Positions 7,518 through 14,433 of a stretch of DNA of 15,951 nt are shown piece by piece (positions within the stretch are counted from its first letter, which is position 1; each line of letters starts with the position of its first letter). The position numbers and the translations under genes are program-made. Below the pieces are notes generated by a model that was given only the letters and a program-made list of their open reading frames with translations, was not told where the DNA came from and did not search any database. Source of the stretch: Nocardioidaceae bacterium (lineage in GTDB: Bacteria > Actinomycetota > Actinomycetes > Propionibacteriales > Nocardioidaceae). The stretch lies in contig JACCSH010000081.1 in the NCBI GenBank assembly GCA_013813125.1, positions 1 to 15,951 on the forward strand, written 5' to 3'.

Positions 7518-8987
7518 ATGAAAGATGTCGAACCATTCGGGCTGATCGTCCTGCTGGTGGCCAGTGCGGGGTTGCTAGCCGTGCTGTCCAACCGGATCAG
7601 CGAACGAGTCCAGGTGCCGGCGCCCATCATCTTCTTGCTGTGCGCGGCCGTCGCCTCCCACATCGCACCCGAGCTCGGCGACATGAAAGAGCACTCGGTC
7701 GAGCGCATCGTCACCGTGGCGATCGCCGTCATCTTGTTCGACGGGGGCATGCATATCGGCTGGCCACGTCTGCGCAGCGCCATCGGCGGTGTCTTGCTGA
7801 TCGGCGTGGTCGGAACCTTTCTGACCGCGGGCGCTGTCGCGGTCGTGGCCCACCAGGCTTTCGGCTTCGACTGGTGGGTGGCGCTTCTGCTGGGCACCGC
7901 CGTCGCCCCTACTGATCCAGCGGTCGTATTCTCAGTTCTCGGCAGGCGCGAGGTGTCCGGTCGAAGCGGCACGATCCTGGAAGGCGAGTCCGGCGCCAAC
8001 GACCCGGTCGGCATCGCTCTCATGGGTGGCTTGTTGGCCGCCGGAGCCATCAACGCGACCGCCGCAGCCGACGTTGCCAGCGAGTTCGCGCTACAGATGT
8101 TGATCGGCGGCGTCTTCGGTCTGGTTGGGGGGCGGGCGCTGCTGTGGTTCATGCGCCGGGTCGCCTTGCCCAGTGAGTCCCTGTACCCGCTGCGGACATT
8201 GGCCGGCGGCTTCGCCATCTTCGGACTCGCCACGGTGGCGCAAGGCTCAGGGTTCTTAGCCATCTTCGTCGCGGGCATCGTTATCGGCGACGAGCGGGCG
8301 CCGTACAAGGGGGAGATCGAGCGGTTCGCGTCTTCACTGGCGAGCCTCGGCGAAATCATCGCCTTCGTCGTCCTCGGTCTGACCGTCGACCTCGATGTAC
8401 TGGCACGCGATGACGTGTGGCCCGTCGGCCTCGTGCTCGCCTGTGTGCTCGCTTTCGTCATCAGGCCGCTGCTGGTCGGATCACTGACGATGGCGATCAA
8501 CCTACGGCGCAACGAGCGGTTGTTCCTGCTCTGGGCGGGGCTCAAGGGTGCAGTCCCGATCCTGCTCGGAGCCTTCCTGCTGGGCGCCGACGTACCAGAT
8601 GGTGAGCGGCTCTACGGAATCATCATCGTCGTTGTGATCTTCTCGGTGATTGTGCAAGGCAGTTTGGTTCCCGCAGTCGCCCACCGGCTCGACGTTCCGA
8701 TGCGCACGATCGAGCCCGAGCCGTGGTCGCTGGGAGTCCGGCTCCGCGACGAGCCGCACGGCGCGCACCGCTATCGCATCGAGCCAGGATCACCGGCAGA
8801 TGGCTGCACGATCGCCGAGCTCCCGTTCAGTTCCGATGACGTCTGGATAAGTTTCATCATTCGCGATGGCGAGCTGCTGCCGGTTCGGGGTAGGACCACC
8901 CTTGAGCCAGGCGACGAGGTGCTGGTTCTTGCCGACCCCCGGCACGCAGGCGAACTGGCCGCGTCGTTCACCGAACGCCACACCTGA
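7518..8987 (+). CDS. CPA1-type K+(Na+)/H+ antiporter with C-terminal RCK (TrkA_C) domain
   Basis: The protein is 489 aa. Residues 1-390 form about 12 membrane helices. Key CPA1 motifs are GTAVAPTDPAVVFSVLG (126-142) and GESGANDPVGIA (156-167), which carry the Asp/Asn-Asp residues of the ion site (D133, N161, D162). Residues about 400-485 are a soluble regulatory TrkA_C domain, with GSPADGCTIAELPF and LEPGDEVLVLADPRH typical of the fold. This arrangement is that of NhaP2/CvrA, which exchanges cytoplasmic K+ or Na+ for H+ and helps control cell pH and osmotic state. ATG 7518 has GAGG eight bases upstream. From memory, Streptomyces has an NhaA-type antiporter in this position, so the family may differ while the slot is kept. 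Ion specificity cannot be read here. Confidence 0.93.
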   Translation: MKDVEPFGLIVLLVASAGLLAVLSNRISERVQVPAPIIFLLCAAVASHIAPELGDMKEHSVERIVTVAIAVILFDGGMHIGWPRLRSAIGGVLLIGVVGTFLTAGAVAVVAHQAFGFDWWVALLLGTAVAPTDPAVVFSVLGRREVSGRSGTILEGESGANDPVGIALMGGLLAAGAINATAAADVASEFALQMLIGGVFGLVGGRALLWFMRRVALPSESLYPLRTLAGGFAIFGLATVAQGSGFLAIFVAGIVIGDERAPYKGEIERFASSLASLGEIIAFVVLGLTVDLDVLARDDVWPVGLVLACVLAFVIRPLLVGSLTMAINLRRNERLFLLWAGLKGAVPILLGAFLLGADVPDGERLYGIIIVVVIFSVIVQGSLVPAVAHRLDVPMRTIEPEPWSLGVRLRDEPHGAHRYRIEPGSPADGCTIAELPFSSDDVWISFIIRDGELLPVRGRTTLEPGDEVLVLADPRHAGELAASFTERHT

Positions 8988-9008
8988 CGCCCGACAGTTG
9001 AGCTCTCT

Positions 9009-9043
9009 GGCCCGTCATCAGCTCCCCCCACCGTCGACGGGCC
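9009..9043 (+). terminator. Candidate terminator of the antiporter gene
   Basis: GGCCCGTC (9009-9016) and GACGGGCC (9036-9043) are a perfect 8-bp inverted repeat with a 19-nt loop, beginning 22 nt after the antiporter stop. The right arm overlaps the palindrome CCGTCGACGG (9031-9040). No T-tract follows. Confidence 0.4.
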
Positions 9044-9051
9044 GTGCGGGT

Positions 9052-9132
9052 CCCCAAACCGTTCACCTGCACGAAAGTGCGACGGCAATCGCAGCGCAGC
9101 GCCCCCAAACCGTTCACCTGCACGAAAGTGCG
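9052..9132. repeat. Two exact 30-bp direct repeats, each with a GAAA-loop hairpin
   Basis: The repeat starts CCCCAAACCGTTCACCT and ends GCACGAAAGTGCG. Copies are at 9052-9081 and 9103-9132, identical over 30 bases, with a 21-bp spacer and a 51-bp period. The 3' half of each copy folds on the plus strand into a GCAC/GTGC stem with a GAAA (GNRA) tetraloop (9069-9080 and 9120-9131). The pair lies between the antiporter stop and the promoter of the holin-like gene. Two copies are too few for a CRISPR call and no cas gene is present. Confidence 0.9.
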
Positions 9133-9172
9133 CGCGGAGGTGCGACGAGCCTGATTGGGAGTCGACGCGCCG

Positions 9173-9178
9173 TAGAAT
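9173..9178 (+). promoter_or_regulatory. -10 element upstream of the holin-like gene
   Basis: TAGAAT is a strong match to the actinobacterial -10 consensus. The -35 region around 9150-9156 (CCTGATT) is weak. Transcription would start near 9185, giving a leader of about 110 nt. A second, weaker hexamer, TAGGGT, is at 9211-9216. Confidence 0.4.
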
Positions 9179-9294
9179 GCACCACCGATGCACAGTGTTG
9201 GCTGACGCCGTAGGGTTTGCCCGAGAGTTGCTAGCTGGGCGGCCGCACTGCATCTCGAAGGCCGGCCGGCCCAAACCACGAGGAGGCCCGAAAG

Positions 9295-9714
9295 ATGGCG
9301 ACTGAGGACAGGGGCCCGACCGCGTCGATCCACACAACGGACGACGAACCCACCATCGGGCGTCTCATCGCCGAAACCACCAGGGACTTGTCCCTGCTGG
9401 TTCGCAACGAGATCGAGCTGGCCAAGTCTGAGCTGAGGTTCAGTGTCAAAGCTGGTGGTATGGGTGCCGCCCTGCTCGGCGCGGCTGCCTTCCTTGCTGT
9501 ACTTGGGATCATCATGTTGTCGATCTCCCTCGCCTACTTCTTGTGGTGGCTGGGATTCCACCCCGCGCTTGCGTTCCTGACGATCTTCGCCATCTACCTC
9601 CTGTTCGCAGGGATTCTGGCGTTTGTCGGGCTGAAGAAGCTCAAGCAGGTGCGGGCACCCGAGCAGACCATCGCCGCCGTCAAGAGCAACAAACAGGTAC
9701 TCCAGCGTGGGTAG
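9295..9714 (+). CDS. Phage-holin-family (holin superfamily III-like) membrane protein
   Basis: The protein is 139 aa. A polar N-terminus is followed by an amphipathic stretch (TIGRLIAETTRDLSLLVRNEIELAKSEL in segments around residues 20-47), then two membrane helices (about 54-80 and 85-113) and a basic Lys-containing tail. This is the pattern of the Actinobacteria-wide phage holin family (PF07332-like, formerly DUF1469). It is a chromosomal core gene in this neighbourhood (Rv3669-like, from memory) and there is no phage gene nearby, so lysis is unlikely to be its job. The start is firm: AGGAGG at 9281-9286 with 8-nt spacing to ATG 9295. The alpha/beta hydrolase gene follows with almost no gap, so the two are probably co-transcribed and translationally coupled. 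Confidence 0.88.
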   Translation: MATEDRGPTASIHTTDDEPTIGRLIAETTRDLSLLVRNEIELAKSELRFSVKAGGMGAALLGAAAFLAVLGIIMLSISLAYFLWWLGFHPALAFLTIFAIYLLFAGILAFVGLKKLKQVRAPEQTIAAVKSNKQVLQRG

Positions 9715-9716
9715 CG

Positions 9717-10712
9717 TTGTCCCGCCCCGCTGCAAGCAAGGACCCACCCAACCCCGACCCGGCTCCACCCAACCACTCGCTCAACCCCGACCCGGCTCCA
9801 CACCACCACTGGCTTGACCCTGATTCGTGGACCCGTCGGTTCATCTCCGCCAACGGGTCGCGATTTCATGTAGTCGAAGTGGGCAGCGGTCCACTTGTTC
9901 TGATGCTGCATGGGTTCCCACAGTTCTGGTGGGCCTGGCGACACCAGCTGCCAGCGGTCGCCAGGGCTGGATTCCGAGCCTGCGCCATGGACCTCCGAGG
10001 ATATGGCGACAGCGACAAGACCCCGCGCGGCTACGACCCCGTTACGCTCGCGGACGACGTTGCCGGGGTCATCGAAGGGCTCGGAGCCGACAGTGCCACG
10101 CTCGTCGGCCAAGGGTGGGGCGGGTATGTCGGATGGGCCGTTTCAGCTGCCCACCCCGAACGAGTGAACGGACTCTGCGCCGTAGGAGCGCCGCATCCCT
10201 CTGAGCTGCTGCATCCCGCACGCGGCCTGCTCACCAAGGCACCTCTCGCGCACCTTGTCGCCATGCAGGTCCCGTGGCTGCCCGAGCGGCGCATCATGGC
10301 TGGGGACTACGTCGAGCGCCACTTGCGGTCCTGGTCAGCGCCCGGGTCGGCGTTCCCTTCGCCGGCAGAAGTGGCGCGCTATCGCGACGCCCTCGCCTCC
10401 TGGCCCTCACCGCACTGTGCGCTGGAGTATCACCGCTGGCTTTGGAGATCTCGCCTGCGCGCCGATGGTCGAGCCTTCGCGCGCCTCATGCGGCGACCGA
10501 TCCGGACTGGCGTCCTCCAGGTCAACGGTTCGCACGACCCAGCCGTGCACCCGCTGGCGATCGCATCCTCGCGACGGCATGTCCAGGGTGACTATGGCGA
10601 GGCCGTTATCGGCAACGCCGGGCACTTCCCACCCGAGGAACGACCCGATGAGTTCGCTCGCCTACTTATTGACTGGATCGTCCGCCTGCACCGCCCGCCG
10701 CAGCCGCAGTGA
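9717..10712 (+). CDS. Alpha/beta hydrolase of the epoxide-hydrolase type, nucleophile position is Gly
   Basis: With the TTG start at 9717, two bases after the preceding stop, the protein is 331 aa. The frame is open further upstream, but that part lies over the holin-like gene, and no ATG or GTG is available before the fold begins. Residues 10-30 are a Pro/Asn/His-rich linker made by a small in-frame duplication. The fold is clear: LHGFPQFWWAW (64-74, oxyanion loop), MDLRGYGDSDKTP (91-103), VGQGWGGYVGW (130-140), then NGSHDPAVHP with the catalytic Asp and GNAGHFPPEERP with the catalytic His. Epoxide hydrolases have Asp, and esterases Ser, at the elbow where this protein has G133. From memory it corresponds to the EphE slot (Rv3670) beside marP. 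Either it has lost hydrolase activity or it uses another mechanism. The plain codons leave no sign of a frameshift. Confidence 0.88.
   Translation: MSRPAASKDPPNPDPAPPNHSLNPDPAPHHHWLDPDSWTRRFISANGSRFHVVEVGSGPLVLMLHGFPQFWWAWRHQLPAVARAGFRACAMDLRGYGDSDKTPRGYDPVTLADDVAGVIEGLGADSATLVGQGWGGYVGWAVSAAHPERVNGLCAVGAPHPSELLHPARGLLTKAPLAHLVAMQVPWLPERRIMAGDYVERHLRSWSAPGSAFPSPAEVARYRDALASWPSPHCALEYHRWLWRSRLRADGRAFARLMRRPIRTGVLQVNGSHDPAVHPLAIASSRRHVQGDYGEAVIGNAGHFPPEERPDEFARLLIDWIVRLHRPPQPQ
9749..9801 (+). repeat. In-frame 33-bp duplication in the hydrolase N-terminus
   Basis: CAACCCCGACCCGGCTCCAC occurs at 9749-9768 and again at 9782-9801. The 33-bp period keeps the frame and yields NPDPAP twice in the linker before the alpha/beta fold. 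It looks like a simple local duplication that lengthens a flexible segment. Confidence 0.85.
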
Positions 10713-10741
10713 GTTGCCGAGTTCTGCTCTGCCTCCGCAGG

Positions 10742-10770
10742 GTCTCGGTCGACGGATCCCCGGCCGAGAC
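10742..10770. terminator. Candidate bidirectional terminator between convergent genes
   Basis: GTCTCGG (10742-10748) and CCGAGAC (10764-10770) form a perfect 7-bp inverted repeat with a 15-nt loop, centred in the 81-bp gap between the hydrolase gene (plus) and marP (minus). There is no T-tract on either side. The position supports a shared terminator. Confidence 0.45.
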
Positions 10771-10793
10771 GGCTCGCGCTCTCAACGGCCCGT

Positions 10794-11975
10794 TCACAGG
10801 GTGCACGCCCCCGTACTCACCGGATTCGTAGCCGTCGAACCATCTTCGGCTGCCGCGGAGACCTGGCCGGCGGTCAGGGCATAACCGGTGCGTGCGTCGG
10901 TCACCGAAGCGGCGAAGATCACCCCGAGGATCTCCCCCGACGAGTTGACCAGCGGCCCACCTGAGTTGCCCTGTCTGACTTTGGCGTAGATCGAGTAGGT
11001 GTCCCGCGAGACGGTGCCTTCGCCGTATATGTCCGGGCTGCGCAGCGTCAGCTGATCTCGCACGCGAGCCGGTTGTACGTCGTACGGGCCGTTCTCAGGA
11101 AAGCCCAGTACTGCAGCCGAGTCCTCCGATACCGCCGGTGTGGTGGCGAACTTCAGCGGAGGGAGGTGGAGGCGTGGGACACGCAGCACAGCGACATCCA
11201 CCTGTGGGTCATAGTGGACGACCCTGGCGCTGTAGCTGTTCTCTCCGACCGCCACTACCGGGTTGGCGACTCCCGCCACCACATGAGCATTGGTCATGAC
11301 CGTGCCGCGGCCGACAGTGAAGCCGCTTCCCGTCAGAGCGCGACCACAGTCGTCGGCGGAACCGAGGACCTTCACGACACTCCGCCCAGCTCTGCGAACT
11401 CCTGCGCTGGAAACCGTCCCCGGCGTTGGAGCCGGCACCTCCTTGATCCGCTCAGGTGCAAACGGCTCGAGGTAACGAGGGAAGCCTGAGGAATCGACCA
11501 GCGAGTTGAAGGTGGACAGGACCCGCGAGGTACCGCTCGGCATGGCGTCGTCTACAGAGCCAAGCACCGCTGACGAGCGGATCGCCTCGTTGAGGCCGCG
11601 CAACTGCGCGCCACTGGCTGCGACGCCGAGCACCCAGGCGATCAGCAGCATGGCTACCGCACTGAGGGCGGCTCCGCTGAGTGCATCGACAATTCGAGCG
11701 GGGCGCCAGGTGATGCGGCGGCGCAGCTCCCCTCCGACGAACGCGCCCACTGCCTGCCCGAGAAATGCGCCGGCCAAGACGATCAGCAGGGCTGCGACGG
11801 AGACGGAGAACCCGGGTTGGAAACCATCGAGAAAAAGCGGAGTGAGCGTCGCCGCCAAGAAGCCACCAAGCAACAAGCCGCCCGTCGAGGCAGCGCCTAC
11901 AATGAACCCTTGCCGGTAACCGGAGAGCGCATAGATGGCCGCCACCACCACCAGCACGATGTCGAGGGCGCTCAT
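10794..11975 (-). CDS. marP: MarP-type membrane serine protease (acid-resistance periplasmic protease)
   Basis: The protein is 393 aa. The N-terminal third has four membrane helices (about 4-20, 24-48, 56-80, 100-121) of the CvpA-like type, then a linker and a trypsin-like protease outside the membrane. The catalytic triad is visible: H231 in TNAHVVAG, D260 in DPQVDVAVL, S338 in GNSGGPLV. C210 and C391 are 181 residues apart, the same spacing as Cys214-Cys395, the disulfide reported in M. tuberculosis MarP (397 aa). In that organism MarP is needed to survive acid and oxidative stress and processes the peptidoglycan hydrolase RipA. An upstream in-frame extension to 12101 lies inside the NUDIX gene and is rejected. 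The ATG at 11975 overlaps the NUDIX stop by four bases, so the two are coupled. Confidence 0.94.
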   Translation of the reverse strand: MSALDIVLVVVAAIYALSGYRQGFIVGAASTGGLLLGGFLAATLTPLFLDGFQPGFSVSVAALLIVLAGAFLGQAVGAFVGGELRRRITWRPARIVDALSGAALSAVAMLLIAWVLGVAASGAQLRGLNEAIRSSAVLGSVDDAMPSGTSRVLSTFNSLVDSSGFPRYLEPFAPERIKEVPAPTPGTVSSAGVRRAGRSVVKVLGSADDCGRALTGSGFTVGRGTVMTNAHVVAGVANPVVAVGENSYSARVVHYDPQVDVAVLRVPRLHLPPLKFATTPAVSEDSAAVLGFPENGPYDVQPARVRDQLTLRSPDIYGEGTVSRDTYSIYAKVRQGNSGGPLVNSSGEILGVIFAASVTDARTGYALTAGQVSAAAEDGSTATNPVSTGACTL

Positions 11976-12697
11976 GCGTTGTCGGTCGCGTCCGGAAGGG
12001 GAGGCCTCTGAGGGGACATCCGGTGGTGGTCGCGGCGTGAGCTCGCCACTATCGCGTCGGGCAGAGCCATCACCCGAGACTCGTCCCAAGGGCGATCCCA
12101 ACCGCAGCGGGCAACGAGCCGAGCGATCAAGCCGGCAGTGAAGCCCCAGATGACAAGCTCGCCCACCAAGAACGCCGGGCCCAGGTGTCCCGAGACATGA
12201 CGCATCGTCACTCGGTTCTTGGGATCGAGGAGGTGATCGAGTGCAACCAGATGAACGGACGCAGTCTCAGCCGGGTCGACGGGGAACACGTCGACCGGCG
12301 TTTGCCAATAGCCGACCACTGGAGTTACGTCGAAGTTGCTCGGAGGCAGCCACAGAGTCGGCAGCACTCCAACGATGTCCACGCCGCAAGGGTCGAGGCC
12401 CGTCTCTTCCTGCGCCTCGCGCAGAGCCGCAGCGACGGCATCGCCGTCAGCCGGGTCTCGGGCCCCACCAGGAAACGCCATTTGGCCCGCGTGCGAACGC
12501 ATACCGTAGGCACGCTGCAGCATTAGGAGCTGAGGTAAGGGTGAGACCGGGCTGTCCGCGAACAACATGAGCACGGCCGCATGGCGGGCTCCGTTGCCGG
12601 CCGGTGGGGTGAAGGATGTCAGGTCGCTGGCCACCATTTCGGCAGACGCCGCCTTGAGCTGGTCGAGCCATTCTCGATCTGGGTGGTTGGTCATCAC
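11972..12697 (-). CDS. NUDIX hydrolase of the CoA-diphosphatase (NudL-like) type
   Basis: The protein is 241 aa from a GTG at 12697, or 240 from the adjoining ATG at 12694, which is the likelier start. The CoA-pyrophosphatase signature is clear at residues 67-101: RSHAGQMAFPGG runs into ARDPADGDAVAA and then ALREAQEETGL. The GG..D..D spacing and the REAQEE core, which binds the metal ions, fit the NudL/UPF0035 group that cleaves CoA to 3',5'-ADP and phosphopantetheine. The first Glu of the general NUDIX box is not present, as is usual for this group. The C-terminal 30 residues are polar and Arg/Pro-rich. The gene is coupled to marP downstream. It starts 117 bp from the end of nth and may have its own promoter. 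A substrate other than CoA is possible. Confidence 0.9.
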   Translation of the reverse strand: MMTNHPDREWLDQLKAASAEMVASDLTSFTPPAGNGARHAAVLMLFADSPVSPLPQLLMLQRAYGMRSHAGQMAFPGGARDPADGDAVAAALREAQEETGLDPCGVDIVGVLPTLWLPPSNFDVTPVVGYWQTPVDVFPVDPAETASVHLVALDHLLDPKNRVTMRHVSGHLGPAFLVGELVIWGFTAGLIARLVARCGWDRPWDESRVMALPDAIVASSRRDHHRMSPQRPPLPDATDNA

Positions 12698-12814
12698 GCG
12701 ATCAATGCCCGGCGTTGGTCAAGCTGCGACTGAACGAGCCGCGCTCGCAGCCTCTGGAGCCGACGTCGACTTTAGCGGCTGGCTGGGCCCGGGACAGCTC
12801 GGTGCGTGCCGAGG

Positions 12815-13561
12815 TCACGCCCGCCCCTCCGTGCGGACCAGCTTGGCGGCGTCAATCGGGTTGGTCGGTCCTTCACCAAACGCTGGGCACAGCCGCGCCA
12901 GCGGACAGGCGCCGCACGCCGGATTTCGCGCGTGACAGCGGCGTCGACCGTGCCAGATCAGCTGATGGCTGAGCTGGGTCCACTCAGCCTTGGGGAACAG
13001 CGCTCCCACCTCGTGCTCCACCTTGACGGGGTCGGTCTCGCTGGTCCAGCCGAAGCGACGCACGAGCCGACCGAAATGGGTGTCGACCGTTATGCCAGGA
13101 ACACCGAAGGCATTGCCCAGAACGACATTGGCCGTCTTGCGTCCGACGCCAGGCAGTGTCACGAGGTCCTCGAGGTGGTCCGGGACGACGCCGTCGAAGC
13201 GCTCCACGAGAGTCGCCGACAGCCTCATGATGGAGTCGGTCTTGACGCGGAAGAAGCCGGTCGGGGCGATGATCTGCTCGACGTCCTCGCGCTGCGCAGC
13301 CGCGAGCTCAGCCGCGCCGGGGTAGCGGGAAAACAATGCAGGGGTGACCTTGTTGACGCGCTTGTCGGTGGTCTGGGCCGAGAGCACGGTGGCGATGAGC
13401 AGCTGAAAAGGACTGCTGAAGTCGAGCTCGCACCGCGCTGCTGGATAGGTTTCGGCCAGCTTCCGGGAAATGCGTCGAGCCCGACGGACTCGGCTGGTAC
13501 GGCTCTCCTCGACCTTGGCCGCTCTGGCCGCGGGTGCAGTGGTGGCAGTTGCGGCGGGCAT
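12815..13561 (-). CDS. nth: Endonuclease III (DNA glycosylase/AP lyase)
   Basis: The protein is 248 aa and removes oxidised pyrimidines from DNA, then cuts the AP site. Residues 56-66 ([11 protein letters not shown]) and the helix-hairpin-helix [18 protein letters not shown] (136-153) are diagnostic. K142 is the Schiff-base nucleophile and D160 in TVDTH the catalytic Asp. The C-terminal iron-sulfur cluster is complete: C209, C216, C219 and C225 in C-x6-C-x2-C-x5-C spacing. The frame runs upstream to 13702 but that part covers the intergenic region and looks non-coding. ATG 13561 has TACCCT six bases before it and no Shine-Dalgarno, so a leaderless transcript is likely. Divergent from crp. Confidence 0.95.
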   Translation of the reverse strand: MPAATATTAPAARAAKVEESRTSRVRRARRISRKLAETYPAARCELDFSSPFQLLIATVLSAQTTDKRVNKVTPALFSRYPGAAELAAAQREDVEQIIAPTGFFRVKTDSIMRLSATLVERFDGVVPDHLEDLVTLPGVGRKTANVVLGNAFGVPGITVDTHFGRLVRRFGWTSETDPVKVEHEVGALFPKAEWTQLSHQLIWHGRRRCHARNPACGACPLARLCPAFGEGPTNPIDAAKLVRTEGRA

Positions 13562-13567
13562 GAGCCA

Positions 13568-13573
13568 AGGGTA
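13568..13573 (-). promoter_or_regulatory. -10 element of nth, leaderless type
   Basis: On the minus strand TACCCT (13573-13568) lies six bases before the ATG at 13561, placing the transcription start at the initiation codon. The hexamer 17 nt further up (AGGGAC) is not a good -35. Confidence 0.4.
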
Positions 13574-13703
13574 CGACCAGCCTGACCGGCGTCCCTGCCA
13601 ACAGGCAGTCAGGTGAAGTGTGCTTCCGCCAGTTGGGGCCATGCGCCAGACTGTGACAAGGAGCATCGCAAAACAACCTGCGAGGGATGGCGAGGAGGAC
13701 ACA

Positions 13704-14381
13704 GTGAATACCGAAGTGCTGCTCGGAGCGCCGCTGTTCAGTGGACTCGACCCCGAAGCCGCAGCGGCGCTGAGTGCTTCGATGTTCGAGACCCGCCTTC
13801 GCCGTGGGGAGGTGGTCTTCCGCCAGGGCGACGAGGGGGATCGGCTCTATGTCGTCACCGAGGGCAAGGTCAAGCTCGGCCGTACCTCGGCGGACGGACG
13901 CGAGAACCTGATGGCAATCTTGGGCCCTGGCCAGATGTTCGGTGAGTTGTCGCTGTTTGACCCGGGCCCACGCTCTGCCACCGCCACCGCTGTCACGGAC
14001 TGCACGATTCACAGTCTTAGTCACGACGAGCTAGGTAGCTGGCTGGACGGGCGACCCGAGGTGGCTAGAGGACTCCTGAACCAGCTCGCCGGCCGGCTGC
14101 GCAGAGCCAATGATGTCGTCGCCGACCTGGTCTTTTCCGACGTACCGGGCCGCGTTGCCAAAGCCCTGCTGGACTTGTCGCAGCGTTTCGGCCGCGTCGC
14201 TGACGACGGGGTGCACGTTCACCATGACCTGACTCAGGAGGAACTCGCTCAGCTGGTGGGCGCCTCCCGCGAGACGGTCAACAAGGCGCTCGCCGACTTT
14301 GCGTCTCGTGGATGGCTGCGCCTCGAAGCTCGATCCGTCGTGCTGATGGACGTCGAGCGCCTCACGCAGCGCGCCCGCTGA
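13704..14381 (+). CDS. crp: Crp/Fnr-family transcription regulator, Crp
   Basis: The protein is 225 aa, within a residue or so of the M. tuberculosis and Streptomyces Crp (224). Residues 1-115 are the cyclic-nucleotide domain. The phosphate-binding cassette reads [16 protein letters not shown] with G80, E81, R90 and S91, which line up with the cAMP contacts G79, E80, R89 and S90 of M. tuberculosis Crp. A long C-helix (about 117-142) leads to the winged helix-turn-helix (176-208), with [13 protein letters not shown] as recognition helix. GTG 13704 has GAGGAGG at 13692-13698. The open frame back to 13620 is discarded. The gene is divergent from nth across 142 bp, an arrangement common in actinobacteria. 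Crp is expected to bind DNA as a dimer, with or without cAMP, and to control carbon and energy genes. Confidence 0.95.
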   Translation: MNTEVLLGAPLFSGLDPEAAAALSASMFETRLRRGEVVFRQGDEGDRLYVVTEGKVKLGRTSADGRENLMAILGPGQMFGELSLFDPGPRSATATAVTDCTIHSLSHDELGSWLDGRPEVARGLLNQLAGRLRRANDVVADLVFSDVPGRVAKALLDLSQRFGRVADDGVHVHHDLTQEELAQLVGASRETVNKALADFASRGWLRLEARSVVLMDVERLTQRAR

Positions 14382-14394
14382 CCGGCGTGCTGCG

Positions 14395-14410
14395 CCAACT
14401 CCTGCGTTGG
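14395..14410 (+). terminator. Small hairpin after crp
   Basis: CCAAC (14395-14399) and GTTGG (14406-14410) can form a 5-bp stem with a 6-nt loop 13 nt after the crp stop. It is short and without a T-tract, so termination is uncertain. Confidence 0.25.
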
Positions 14411-14421
14411 ATCGCGCGTCC

Positions 14422-14427
14422 TAGCAT
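14422..14427 (+). promoter_or_regulatory. -10 element of the UlaG-like gene, leaderless type
   Basis: TAGCAT lies six bases before ATG 14434, so the predicted transcript starts at the ATG. The -35 position (about 14399-14404, CTCCTG) is weak. Confidence 0.45.
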
Positions 14428-14433
14428 GGCGGG

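Larger units (their letters stand above)
8988..9294. other. Intergenic region with hairpin, paired repeats and a promoter
   Basis: This 307-bp gap has no convincing gene. It holds, in order, a possible terminator (9009-9043), two exact 30-bp direct repeats (9052-9081 and 9103-9132), a good -10 hexamer (9173-9178) and the perfect palindrome GGCCGGCCGGCC (9260-9271) just before the Shine-Dalgarno of the holin-like gene. Confidence 0.7.

Noticed and set aside
7303..7521. Small gene overlapping the antiporter start by ATGA
   Set aside because: No Shine-Dalgarno, Ser/Arg/Pro-rich composition and no recognisable motif. The 4-bp overlap is probably coincidence.
9052..9132. CRISPR array
   Set aside because: Only two repeats with one 21-bp spacer and no cas gene in the window. 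The hairpin and flank suit a dispersed or regulatory element better.
9295..9714. Prophage remnant because of the phage-holin name
   Set aside because: There is no other phage gene, integrase or att site. This family is a chromosomal core gene in actinobacteria.
8968..9768. Minus-strand gene of 266 codons opposite the holin-like gene, containing a repeated RTFVQVNGLG
   Set aside because: The repeated peptide is just the 30-bp DNA repeat read in one frame. The rest is antisense to a clear coding gene with its own ribosome-binding site.
11976..12101. 42-codon N-terminal extension of MarP
   Set aside because: It lies wholly inside the NUDIX gene. ATG 11975 opens the first membrane helix and gives the family length.
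13562..13702. 47-codon N-terminal extension of nth
   Set aside because: It would cover most of the divergent nth-crp promoter region and has no homology to endonuclease III. ATG 13561 has a well-placed -10.
13640..13703. Crp autoregulatory site at TGTGA (13652-13656)
   Set aside because: The matching right half-site TCACA is absent at the required spacing. A lone TGTGA is expected by chance.
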